Shown here: piece after piece, positions 56,566 to 64,000 of the stretch
Layout: the number at the start of each line of letters is the position of its first letter
Numbering within the stretch: the first letter of the stretch is position 1
Origin: Desulfovibrio mangrovi
GTDB taxonomy: Bacteria; Desulfobacterota; Desulfovibrionia; Desulfovibrionales; Desulfovibrionaceae
Length of the DNA: 64,000 bases
Assembly: GCF_026230175.1 (NCBI RefSeq)
Contig: NZ_CP104208.1
Coordinates: 1,798,001-1,862,000, forward strand
Reading direction: 5' to 3'
Program-made: the position numbers and the translations under genes
The notes under the pieces: model-generated
Told to the model about the DNA's origin: nothing
The model's input: the letters and a program-made list of their open reading frames with translations, nothing else
Database searches by the model: none

Positions 56566-59500
56566 CTAGAAAATAATCTCGCGTTCCAAGTCGAAGGAAA
56601 AACGCTTGGGCAGGAAAATCGTAAGCCGCGCGCCCTCTCCCGCAGGGCAATGTGCCAGCGCGCGCACAGCCTGCACGGGGCGGTCGCTCAAAGCAGCGGC
56701 CCCGGGCATGTCCGGCAGGCAGAAGAGTTCCCCCCAGCTCGTCAGATAAACCAGTGATGCGGTTTCCGGCTTGCGTACATCCTTTGGTGTGCCGTAGTTC
56801 ACCAGCGCCACCGCCCGCACAAGCGTCTCGCCCATGAGATAGTCCCCCCACGGACGTTCAAAGCTCGCAGGTGTACACAACTCGTACAGAGCTTCCAAGG
56901 CTCCCTGCACATCGCCGATGCTCACGTTGGGAGCAAGATTGCTGCCCGTCACAAGCACCCCGGGCTGCCAGTATTCGTTGGCGATGAGCCAGCAGAACAA
57001 TTTGGCGGGACTCTTCTCGCTCCGCAGCATCTCCCGCGCGGCCTTGCGTCCGGCCAATTTCGGCAATCTGGCCTGCACCGACCACACCGGGGGGAGAGCC
57101 GGGCTCATCTCACACTGAAATTCCAGACTCTCGATAAAGCCGTAAGGCGGCTCAATGAAGGGCAGACGCATAATCTTGTACGGGCGCGGTTCGAGCCAGG
57201 CAAAAATCTTGCGGCCTGCCATGGTCAGGTCTCTGGCGGAGAGTCCTGATTCTGCCGGAATCTCCATGGATGCAAAATCCGGAGCCCGTCCTTCGGATGC
57301 GTGATCTGCCTTCAGCCCGAGCAGTCCACTCACGCGCACATAGGTAGCGAGCAGATAACCATTCAGCCGCTCCCCCAGCTCGCTCATCTCCAGCAGAGTA
57401 GGCAGTGAATCATCCCCCTGCATGACAGGGTCGGCCAGCTTGCGCCCCACGGCATCTTCCGAGAAGGGGAGGAAAAATTCCAGAAACTCCGCGCCAAGAT
57501 GCAGCGTATCTGCAGACCGGATGGTTGCCGTGGACACGCCCGTGGCATAGCCGCACTTGCGCAAAAAGGCCTGCCGGATGAGATCCAGCACATCCAGCCG
57601 CCCTTCCTTCTGATAAAAGGCGTACAGGTCGCGCAATGGCACGGCCAGCGGGTCTGCATGCCAGACACCGCAGAACCCGTTATGCAGATTCCGCTTGATG
57701 CGGTTGCATATGAGATCAACCATGCTCGCCTGCTCCCCTGCCGCACCGCCCTCTCCCGCAAGAGAAGTCTGACCGGCCACGGCCGCTTCCAGCTGCCCGA
57801 AGGCAAGCAGGGAAAGAAACGGGACGGAAAGCGCACGGGCAATGTGCCAGAACAAGGTACCCAGCAACGCCTCTTTTGGTATGTTCTCCAGCGGGCCCAG
57901 ATCTACCGGAGGCGTCGGAAGCAGCCCCTGCCCCAGATAGGGCAGCCTGCGCACATACTCGGCATCGTCAATGCCCGCAGGGGTGCACCACCACGCGGGC
58001 ATGCGGCCCGCAAGCAAGACCATGAAGCGGTACAACTCGGCCTTCAGCAACATGGACTGCGAAACACCCGCCTCGGCATCGCCTTCAGATCCATTGAATC
58101 CGAAGGTATTGGTACGGATGCTTTCTGCGGACACCACATGGAATCTGATGCTCAGACGCAAATCAACACGCGCCCAACGGGCAATGGCATCCAGCTTCTC
58201 ACGGAAGCTTTCAAGCAAGCCCTCAGCCCCGTCTTCAGCTGTGTGGATAACCCAGATATCCAGCGGAGCCTCCGCCGTCTGGGCAATGGAACCTGCCGCG
58301 CCGGAAAAATACACGGCTTCCACGATCAGATTCATATCTTCCGCAGGAAGGAAGGGAGCACCGATCCGCCGCTCCATGGCATCCAGAGCCCCTCTGTGAG
58401 GAACGTACCCCGCGATGCGGCATGGCACCCCGGTCCTCGTGGCAGAAGCCGCTGCGCCTCGTCCCGATGGGGCAGGAATCACGGCACTCTGCAGCAGCAG
58501 CGGCAATATGGAAACGATATCGCCATGACGTCCCAGCTTTGCGCGGCACCAATCCAGCCTGCGGCGGTTCTGCACCAGCATCCGCACGGCGCGGCGTTCC
58601 CCATCCGCCATCTGCAGCCACCGCTGCAACAAAAGATACAACGCAGCACTGGCAGGAGGCATAGCCCTGTCTGCCGTATCCTCAGCAATGGCTAAAAAGG
58701 CGTCTGTCCGCCAAAGCTCCGCCATATCCAGCAGGAAGGGGGAATCCGTCACAAGGCCCTGAGCCCTGCTCATGGGGGCCGCACAGCCGGAAAAGACCGT
58801 GCCGTGCGCCGTCAGGGAACGCAGGTCGGCCCGAACAAACATGCAGTCCCCGAACAGGCTGCCATCAAGCACCACATCCCGCATGGCCACGCAGCCGAAG
58901 TCGGTGTACTCCGCGATGGAGTTGCGAAACCGGCTTCTGCGCCACCAGCTTCCCCACAGACGAACGCTGCGCAAGGTGGCGTTCCGGAAATCACACCCCG
59001 TCAGGCGACTCTCACCAAAATCCACAGTTTCAAGCAAACTGCCGTCAAAAGTTACATCCTGCAGAAGGCAGGTATCCGCAGGCATGAGCGCCAGTTCACA
59101 ATCCTTGAACGTCACTGCGTTAAAGCGCGATTCCGTGAACCGTACGCCATGCAGGCGGCATTTCTCGAAACGGACCCCGTTCATGGCGCAATAGGAAATA
59201 TCTACCCCGCTAAATGTGCATTCCTTGAATGTCACATTCTTCAGCTGCAATCGCGCGATGCTCCCCGGGCCGAACTGCTGCCCAGAAACCTGCTCTCCGT
59301 CACCGATGGCCGACAAGGGGTGCGGCCCCTCTTCCTGCTTTTTTTCGCGGGAGAAGAACGAACGTACGTTGGCCAGCAACCCTCCGGCATCCGCCTCGTC
59401 ACCATCGGCCGGCGGTTCCGTGCGGGGCATGGAGGGGGTATGGAAAGGGGTGAACTCCACATTGGCATTAACGGACACAAATCCACGCACGTGGGCTGCG

Positions 59501-60624
59501 GCCTCTTCCGCCGTGGCAGTGCGCGTGGCGGGAATATCCAACCCTTTGAGCACTTCCAGCAGTCGCTGCTGATCGAACGAAGCCAGCACCACGGCAAGGC
59601 GGGACACAAGAGCGGGACGGACAGAGGAATCCAGCCTCTTGAACACATTCTTGAAGGTGTCCGAATCAAGCCTGAGCAACAGGGCGCACAGGGCCGGAGA
59701 CACTCCGCCCTCTGCAGAACCTGCCAGATTCGCTGCCAACGGCTCATCCGCCTCGGGCAGGCCCAAAGCCACCTGCGCCTCAATGGCGGCATCGCGAACT
59801 TCCTGCAGACGGTGGCCAGTAGCCGCAATCAGCAGCTCCCGTATTTTCGCATCCTGCGGTTCGGCGCAGGCAGCAAAACAACGAATGAGCGGAACCAGTT
59901 CCTCTTTGCGCATGCGGGGCCAATGACGCACCAAAAGCACGGCCAGCCCATGCGCCCGCAATACGCGTACGGCATTTGCCATGTAGCCGATCTGTTCGGC
60001 ACTCAGTTCCATGCGGAGCAGCTCTTCCAACCACAGGCCGAAGCGGCTGCCCAGCATGGCATGCTGCACGGCGCAGGCTGGTTCCAGCCCGCGCTTGCCC
60101 AGCGCATCCAACAGGACGAGCCCCTCTTCAGGCTCTTCATTGATGGTCTCCGCCAGATTCCGGCGCAGGGAGGGAATAAGGGCCTCACCGCTGCCGCCAC
60201 GCGGTCGCCGCAACAATGCATTGAGCAGCAGGAGACGGCTTTCCGCCGGTATGGACTGCACCATGCCCACAAGCACTTCAGGGCGCGTCTGCCCCGACAG
60301 AAGGTAGCCAACGGCATACGCCTCACCCGCGTCACCGAGTGAACAGAGAAGGCTCAGGCAACGGCGGTGCAAGCCCTCTTCAGCGGAAGAAGCCAGCAAC
60401 ACGGAAAGAATATGGGAAAAGTCCGCCATGTCCCGTTCATGCAGAATGGGATCCGGCGCTTCAGCGGAGTCCGCCTTGAGCAAAGCCGTCTGCGATTTGA
60501 GCAGGGATTCCGCCTGATTCAGCAAGCCGGAAAGGCTCTGGGAATCCACATGCTTTCCCGCACGCACAGCCTCGCGCAAAGCCTTCAGGAAGGTTCGGGC
60601 GGCATAGGCAGGAACATCGCTCAT
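56566..60624 (-). CDS. Giant class I adenylate cyclase homologue with HEAT-like and pentapeptide regions
   Basis: The 1352-residue protein has three parts. Residues ~1-370 are all-helical and HEAT-like. Residues ~455-615 are pentapeptide-type repeats (LQLKNVTFKECTFSGVDISY, VRFEKCRLHGVRFTESRFNA). Residues ~680-1352 align segment by segment with CyaA: ILPLLLQSAV, FSGAAGSIAQTAEAPLDIWV (773-792), SIRFHVVSAESIRTNTFG, LLKAELYRFMVLLAGR, FWHIARALSVPFLSLLAFG and LDLIRQAFLRKCGY. The catalytic signature SDLDIW reads APLDIW: Asp becomes Pro787, while Asp789 and Trp791 remain. Activity is doubtful. It ends 19 bases after the convergent PFK-2-like gene. Confidence 0.8.
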   Translation of the reverse strand: MSDVPAYAARTFLKALREAVRAGKHVDSQSLSGLLNQAESLLKSQTALLKADSAEAPDPILHERDMADFSHILSVLLASSAEEGLHRRCLSLLCSLGDAGEAYAVGYLLSGQTRPEVLVGMVQSIPAESRLLLLNALLRRPRGGSGEALIPSLRRNLAETINEEPEEGLVLLDALGKRGLEPACAVQHAMLGSRFGLWLEELLRMELSAEQIGYMANAVRVLRAHGLAVLLVRHWPRMRKEELVPLIRCFAACAEPQDAKIRELLIAATGHRLQEVRDAAIEAQVALGLPEADEPLAANLAGSAEGGVSPALCALLLRLDSDTFKNVFKRLDSSVRPALVSRLAVVLASFDQQRLLEVLKGLDIPATRTATAEEAAAHVRGFVSVNANVEFTPFHTPSMPRTEPPADGDEADAGGLLANVRSFFSREKKQEEGPHPLSAIGDGEQVSGQQFGPGSIARLQLKNVTFKECTFSGVDISYCAMNGVRFEKCRLHGVRFTESRFNAVTFKDCELALMPADTCLLQDVTFDGSLLETVDFGESRLTGCDFRNATLRSVRLWGSWWRRSRFRNSIAEYTDFGCVAMRDVVLDGSLFGDCMFVRADLRSLTAHGTVFSGCAAPMSRAQGLVTDSPFLLDMAELWRTDAFLAIAEDTADRAMPPASAALYLLLQRWLQMADGERRAVRMLVQNRRRLDWCRAKLGRHGDIVSILPLLLQSAVIPAPSGRGAAASATRTGVPCRIAGYVPHRGALDAMERRIGAPFLPAEDMNLIVEAVYFSGAAGSIAQTAEAPLDIWVIHTAEDGAEGLLESFREKLDAIARWARVDLRLSIRFHVVSAESIRTNTFGFNGSEGDAEAGVSQSMLLKAELYRFMVLLAGRMPAWWCTPAGIDDAEYVRRLPYLGQGLLPTPPVDLGPLENIPKEALLGTLFWHIARALSVPFLSLLAFGQLEAAVAGQTSLAGEGGAAGEQASMVDLICNRIKRNLHNGFCGVWHADPLAVPLRDLYAFYQKEGRLDVLDLIRQAFLRKCGYATGVSTATIRSADTLHLGAEFLEFFLPFSEDAVGRKLADPVMQGDDSLPTLLEMSELGERLNGYLLATYVRVSGLLGLKADHASEGRAPDFASMEIPAESGLSARDLTMAGRKIFAWLEPRPYKIMRLPFIEPPYGFIESLEFQCEMSPALPPVWSVQARLPKLAGRKAAREMLRSEKSPAKLFCWLIANEYWQPGVLVTGSNLAPNVSIGDVQGALEALYELCTPASFERPWGDYLMGETLVRAVALVNYGTPKDVRKPETASLVYLTSWGELFCLPDMPGAAALSDRPVQAVRALAHCPAGEGARLTIFLPKRFSFDLEREIIF

Positions 60625-60630
60625 ACGCTA

Positions 60631-61911
60631 TCAGCTCCCCTTGGGCATGGACTCGGCGTAGTAATTGTATTGGGAAACAGGCGACAGGTAGGCATAAACC
60701 TCGCGGGGCAGTTCCTCAGCCTTGACCGTTGAGGTCACCTCCAGCTCATCTTCCACGGCCAGATCAACCACCAACGCCTCCTTGCGAGGCACTTCCGCGT
60801 GATAGATAAGCACGGTGGGCCGCGCCGCCTTGGCCGGATTGGTGGCGAGCACCATGCCCGTAGCTCCGTTGGACAGCTGCACCAACGTGCCGGGAGGATA
60901 GACCCCAAGACAACGGATGAAAATGGATACGATGCGCGCATCCAGCGTGCCCGCCTTCTTGGCCATGGCAAAGAGCTGCTTGAGCGCCTCGTGCGGGGTT
61001 ACTCCGCCGTCCTCGCCATTCAGCAGGTTCTCGTAGGTATCCACGGCGTGAACGATTCGGGCATACGGCATGATGGCTTCACCGGACAGTCCCTTGGGAA
61101 ACCCCGAACCGTCCATGGCTTCATGGTGCTCCAGAATGATGCGCACCGAATGGCGGGGGAACCCCGGCATTTCAAGCGCCAGCCGCGCCCCCTGTTCGGA
61201 ATGCGCCTTGTAGTGGGACTTGAGCACGGAACTCATGGCCGTAGCCTTGCCGCCCTTGAGTTGCTGTATGGGCACCCTGCCCTTGCCAATGTCATGAAAC
61301 AAGCCACCCATGCCCAGAATATGCATGGTTTCGGCATCAAGGCCCAGTTCCTTGCCGATCATCATGGACAACACTGTGATATTCAGCGCGTGGTAGTGCT
61401 TCTTCTCATCCGTGGGCTTGTTGGTCATAAGCCCCACCACCACGTCGGCATCGCCGAGAAAAGTATCCACCATGGATTTGACCAGCTCCGATGCCTCGTC
61501 CACCGCTTCACCGGATTTTGCCGAGATGCGGCGCATCACCTTGTTCACGCTGATCATGGTCTGATCATACTTCTTCTCGAAACGGGCGAATCTGGCCTTG
61601 CGCTCCTTGTTGCGCTCTATGGTTTCACGCTTAAGGCCCAACAGTTCCTTGGAGACGGGGGTGCGGGGGCCTGCTTCGGCCTCCTTGGAACCTGACTGCG
61701 TTTCATCAAAAGGAATGGGGAGTTTGTCGCACTTGTCCAGCACGCAGATGACATGCTTGAGACCAGACGCACGGATGACGTCTATCTGCTCCTGCTTTTC
61801 TATCTTGAAACTGCGGGAGGGGAAGGGAAGCGAAATCTCAACCGTATCCAGACGCACAAACACGCCCACACACAGTTGATCCACATGTATCGGATATTCA
61901 GTGAAGCCCAT
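60631..61911 (-). CDS. HD-GYP phosphodiesterase-like protein with DUF3391
   Basis: The 426-residue protein has an N-terminal DUF3391 domain (YPIHVDQLCVGVFVRLDTVE), a coiled-coil stretch rich in Lys/Arg/Glu (ERNKERKARFARFEKKYDQT) and an HD-GYP domain with LFHDIGKGRVPIQQL and EHHEAMDGSGFPKGLSG. The loop reads GFP instead of GYP, a common variant. Its stop lies seven bases before the start of the adenylate-cyclase homologue, so the two may be one operon of nucleotide-signalling genes. The ATG at 61911 has AAGG upstream; the TTG at 61917 is less likely. Confidence 0.87.
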   Translation of the reverse strand: MGFTEYPIHVDQLCVGVFVRLDTVEISLPFPSRSFKIEKQEQIDVIRASGLKHVICVLDKCDKLPIPFDETQSGSKEAEAGPRTPVSKELLGLKRETIERNKERKARFARFEKKYDQTMISVNKVMRRISAKSGEAVDEASELVKSMVDTFLGDADVVVGLMTNKPTDEKKHYHALNITVLSMMIGKELGLDAETMHILGMGGLFHDIGKGRVPIQQLKGGKATAMSSVLKSHYKAHSEQGARLALEMPGFPRHSVRIILEHHEAMDGSGFPKGLSGEAIMPYARIVHAVDTYENLLNGEDGGVTPHEALKQLFAMAKKAGTLDARIVSIFIRCLGVYPPGTLVQLSNGATGMVLATNPAKAARPTVLIYHAEVPRKEALVVDLAVEDELEVTSTVKAEELPREVYAYLSPVSQYNYYAESMPKGS

Positions 61912-62098
61912 CCGCAATACACCTTGAAACGGTTGCAGCCGGACCGGATTGTCCGCGAGGAACCATTTTCCGCGGACAGGTATGGTGATGCATCACCTTG
62001 ACCAGCATATTGTCTTTCACCCCAACTATATACCACATTACCCCCGGTGGCATGAGGGGTCAACAGGACTTTGTTTTTTGAAAGGTTGTAAACAAACA

Positions 62099-62128
62099 AA
62101 AGCCCCCGATCCGAAGACCGGGGGCTTT
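62099..62128 (-). terminator. Terminator after gltX
   Basis: AAAGCCCCCG pairs with CGGGGGCTTT around a ten-base loop, followed on the minus strand by a T-rich tract. Confidence 0.85.
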
Positions 62129-62168
62129 GAACTTGTTCCAGCTTTCGTGCTGAGACTGCGCGTAAACT

Positions 62169-63581
62169 CTACAGAGCCACGGCGCGGTCCATACGGGCGA
62201 GGGTGCGTTCCTTGCCGAGCAGTTCCATCACGTCGGGCAGGTTGGGGCCACCCATGGCACCGACAAGGGCCACTCGCAGGGGCGGGCCAACAGCCTTGAA
62301 CTTCAGGCCGTTGTCTTCCACGTACTTGGCCATCACATCATGCGTGGTCTCCTTGGTGAAGGATTCCAGCGCTGCGAAGAGTTCACGCAGTCCGGCCACG
62401 TGCTTTCTGCCTTCTTCGGTCAGGGCCTTGCCCACGGCGGCTTCGTCATAGGCGAGCTCAGCATCGGCAACCAGCATGAAGCGCATGGCTTGTGCAAGCT
62501 CCGGCAGATCCTTGGCGCGCTCCTTGAACAGCGGTACCAGCGCGGCGATGAACGCCTTGTCTGCACCGGCGAATCCTGCGGCTTCCACAAAGGGATACAC
62601 CAGCTCCGCCAGTTCCACATCGGGAGTTGCCTTCATGTAATGGGCGTTCAGCCACTGCAGCTTGTCGGGATCGAAACCGGCAGGGGAACAGCTCAGTCCG
62701 TCGGTCGAGAACTTTTCAATAAGCTCCTGCAGTTCGAAGATTTCCTGATCGCCGAAAGACCAGCCCAGACGCACCAGATAGTTCACCAGCGCCTGCGGCA
62801 AAAAGCCCATCTTCTCGTATTCCATGACGGAAAGCGCCCCATGACGCTTGGAAAGCTTCTTGCGGTCGGAACCCAGAATCATGGGCACATGGCCGAACTT
62901 GGGCACGGGGAAGCCCAGCGCCTCATACAGCATGATCTGCTTGGGCGTGTTGCTCACATGGTCGTCACCGCGCAGCACGTGGGTGATGTTGAGTTCGTAG
63001 TCATCCACCACAACTGCGAGGTTGTAGGTGGGCGAACCGTCACTGCGGCGAATGATCATGTCGTCCAGTTCGGCGTTGTCAAAGCCCAGAGGGCCCTTCA
63101 CAAGGTCAACCCACGAGGTCTTGCCGCTGACAGGGGCCTTGAAGCGTACCACGCGGCCTTCACCGGGGCCGAGGTTCCGCGCACGGCACTTGCCGTTGTA
63201 CTTGGGCTTGTCGCCAGCTTCGCGGGCAGCCTCGCGCATGGCCTCCACCTCTTCGGGCGAGCATTCGCACCAGTAGGCCTTGCCCTCATCGATGAGCTGG
63301 TCGATGTACTTGTTGTAAATATCGTCACGCTGGCTCTGATAGATGGGGTCCGCATCCCAGTCCAGCCCCAGCCAGCGCATGGATTCCAGAATGGCGTCCG
63401 TATACTCCTGTCTGGAGCGTTCACGGTCGGTATCTTCAATGCGCAGCACGAACTTGCCGCCCATCTTGCGGGCCAACAGCCAGCTGAAAATGGCGGTACG
63501 CGCACCGCCGATATGCAGATGCCCCGTGGGAGAGGGAGCGAAACGGGTGACAACCTGACGGGAATCTTCGGGATTCGTCAT
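62169..63581 (-). CDS. gltX: Glutamyl-tRNA synthetase
   Basis: The 470-residue protein has the class I HIGH motif in RFAPSPTGHLHIGGARTAIF, the zinc-site region CECSPEEVEAMREAAREAG and the KMSKS-type loop LSKRHGALSVMEYEK. It charges tRNA-Glu. The ATG at 63581 (MTNPEDSRQ) has GGAGA upstream; a GTG at 63605 is less likely. No glutamine-specific synthetase is in the window. Confidence 0.96.
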   Translation of the reverse strand: MTNPEDSRQVVTRFAPSPTGHLHIGGARTAIFSWLLARKMGGKFVLRIEDTDRERSRQEYTDAILESMRWLGLDWDADPIYQSQRDDIYNKYIDQLIDEGKAYWCECSPEEVEAMREAAREAGDKPKYNGKCRARNLGPGEGRVVRFKAPVSGKTSWVDLVKGPLGFDNAELDDMIIRRSDGSPTYNLAVVVDDYELNITHVLRGDDHVSNTPKQIMLYEALGFPVPKFGHVPMILGSDRKKLSKRHGALSVMEYEKMGFLPQALVNYLVRLGWSFGDQEIFELQELIEKFSTDGLSCSPAGFDPDKLQWLNAHYMKATPDVELAELVYPFVEAAGFAGADKAFIAALVPLFKERAKDLPELAQAMRFMLVADAELAYDEAAVGKALTEEGRKHVAGLRELFAALESFTKETTHDVMAKYVEDNGLKFKAVGPPLRVALVGAMGGPNLPDVMELLGKERTLARMDRAVAL

Positions 63582-63714
63582 GGATATATTCTCCGGAAAC
63601 CGCACATCACGCCGTCAGCAAGAGACGCATGGCGGATTGAATTCTCATTGGTACTGAACAATCTGAGCGGGCATGAGGGCAGCACTCCGCTGCACTGCTC
63701 ATGGCTCGGGGCGA

Positions 63715-63942
63715 CTACTCGTCGATGTTCTCCACGCCCTTTACCTCGCGCACTTCCTTGAGCACGAAACGCTCAACAGTGTTGCGCAGGGTAACCTTGG
63801 ACATGGGGCATCCCTTGCAGCGGCCGGTCAGACGAACCATCACAATGCCCTTGTCGGTGATGTCCACCAGCTCAACGTCGCCGCCGTCGTTCTGCAGATA
63901 AGGACGAACCTTGGCCAATGCGGCTTCAACTTTATCTCTCAT
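63715..63942 (-). CDS. nfu: NifU-like C-terminal domain protein (iron-sulfur scaffold)
   Basis: The 75-residue protein MRDKVEAALAKVRPYLQNDG... has LQNDGGDVELVDITDKGIVM and the CxxC motif in RLTGRCKGCPMSKVTLRNTV. This is a stand-alone Nfu domain that holds and passes on an iron-sulfur cluster. The length is right for the single domain. It lies upstream of gltX on the same strand, with about 130 bases between them. Confidence 0.93.
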   Translation of the reverse strand: MRDKVEAALAKVRPYLQNDGGDVELVDITDKGIVMVRLTGRCKGCPMSKVTLRNTVERFVLKEVREVKGVENIDE

Positions 63943-64000
63943 AAGCCTGCTCCTGAAAGGATGTTCGGGGTATCGCCCCGGGCGCAGTCGTTCTAGCGCC

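Overview
The window looks like a chromosomal segment of a Desulfovibrio-type sulfate reducer (Desulfovibrionaceae), of moderate to high GC. I infer this from the gene set: anaerobic cobalamin synthesis (cbiD, cobL, cobM), menaquinone synthesis by the futalosine route (mqnA/C/E/D), a class 1 hybrid-cluster protein with a ferredoxin and an HcpR-type regulator, a PFK-2/FBPase-2-like enzyme beside a glucanotransferase, many c-di-GMP-type proteins and a probable selenoprotein. No species is assigned. No insertion sequence, prophage, CRISPR array or rRNA is visible. One tRNA, tRNA-Val(GAC), is present.

Layout. 1-4.3 kb (minus strand) is a cobalamin operon, cbiD-cobL, then two paralogous periplasmic binding proteins, then cobM, which runs off the window edge. 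4.4-7.9 kb holds an EamA transporter and a degenerate GGDEF/TPR protein. 8.0-11.3 kb (plus) holds a nitroreductase, an MBL-fold hydrolase, an 86-residue TusA-like protein with an in-frame TGA and an adjacent SECIS-like hairpin, a flavodoxin-like protein, a ComF-like protein and a DUF3784 membrane protein. After a 554-bp intergenic region with stacked palindromes comes an FMN glutamate-synthase-type protein. 13.6-18.7 kb holds an XRE/antitoxin-like regulator, an ArsC-type protein, a LytTR regulator with a dead receiver domain, acetyl-CoA synthetase and a DUF429 protein. 18.8-23.0 kb holds mqnA-mqnC-mqnE divergent from mqnD. 23-28 kb holds an HD-GYP protein, an AT-rich PAS-GGDEF-hemerythrin gene, a quinone oxidoreductase and a MauE/rhodanese pair.

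28.2-40.5 kb (minus) is core metabolism and translation: tRNA-Val, thrS, infC, rpmI, rplT, pheS, pheT, a MerR regulator, rpe, tkt and pgk. 40.9-44.7 kb is a nitrosative-stress module: hcp, a His-rich ferredoxin, a small DUF1737 protein and HcpR, with a CRP/FNR-type palindrome upstream of hcp. 44.7-53.6 kb holds azoR, a small protein, rdgB overlapping a PAS histidine kinase, rimO, rpsA, sppA and a GNAT enzyme. 53.7-56.5 kb holds malQ and a bifunctional PFK-2/FBPase-2-like gene, probably linked to polyglucose use. 56.5-61.9 kb holds a giant class I adenylate-cyclase homologue with HEAT-like and pentapeptide regions, and an HD-GYP protein. The window ends with gltX and a NifU-like scaffold protein.

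The most notable item is the hidden selenoprotein candidate at 9217-9477, which ordinary ORF calling splits at the TGA. Next come the adenylate-cyclase homologue with an altered catalytic signature, the eukaryote-like PFK-2/FBPase-2, the phosphorylation-dead LytTR regulator and the periodic or palindromic operator-like sequences upstream of cbiD and the glutamate-synthase-type gene.
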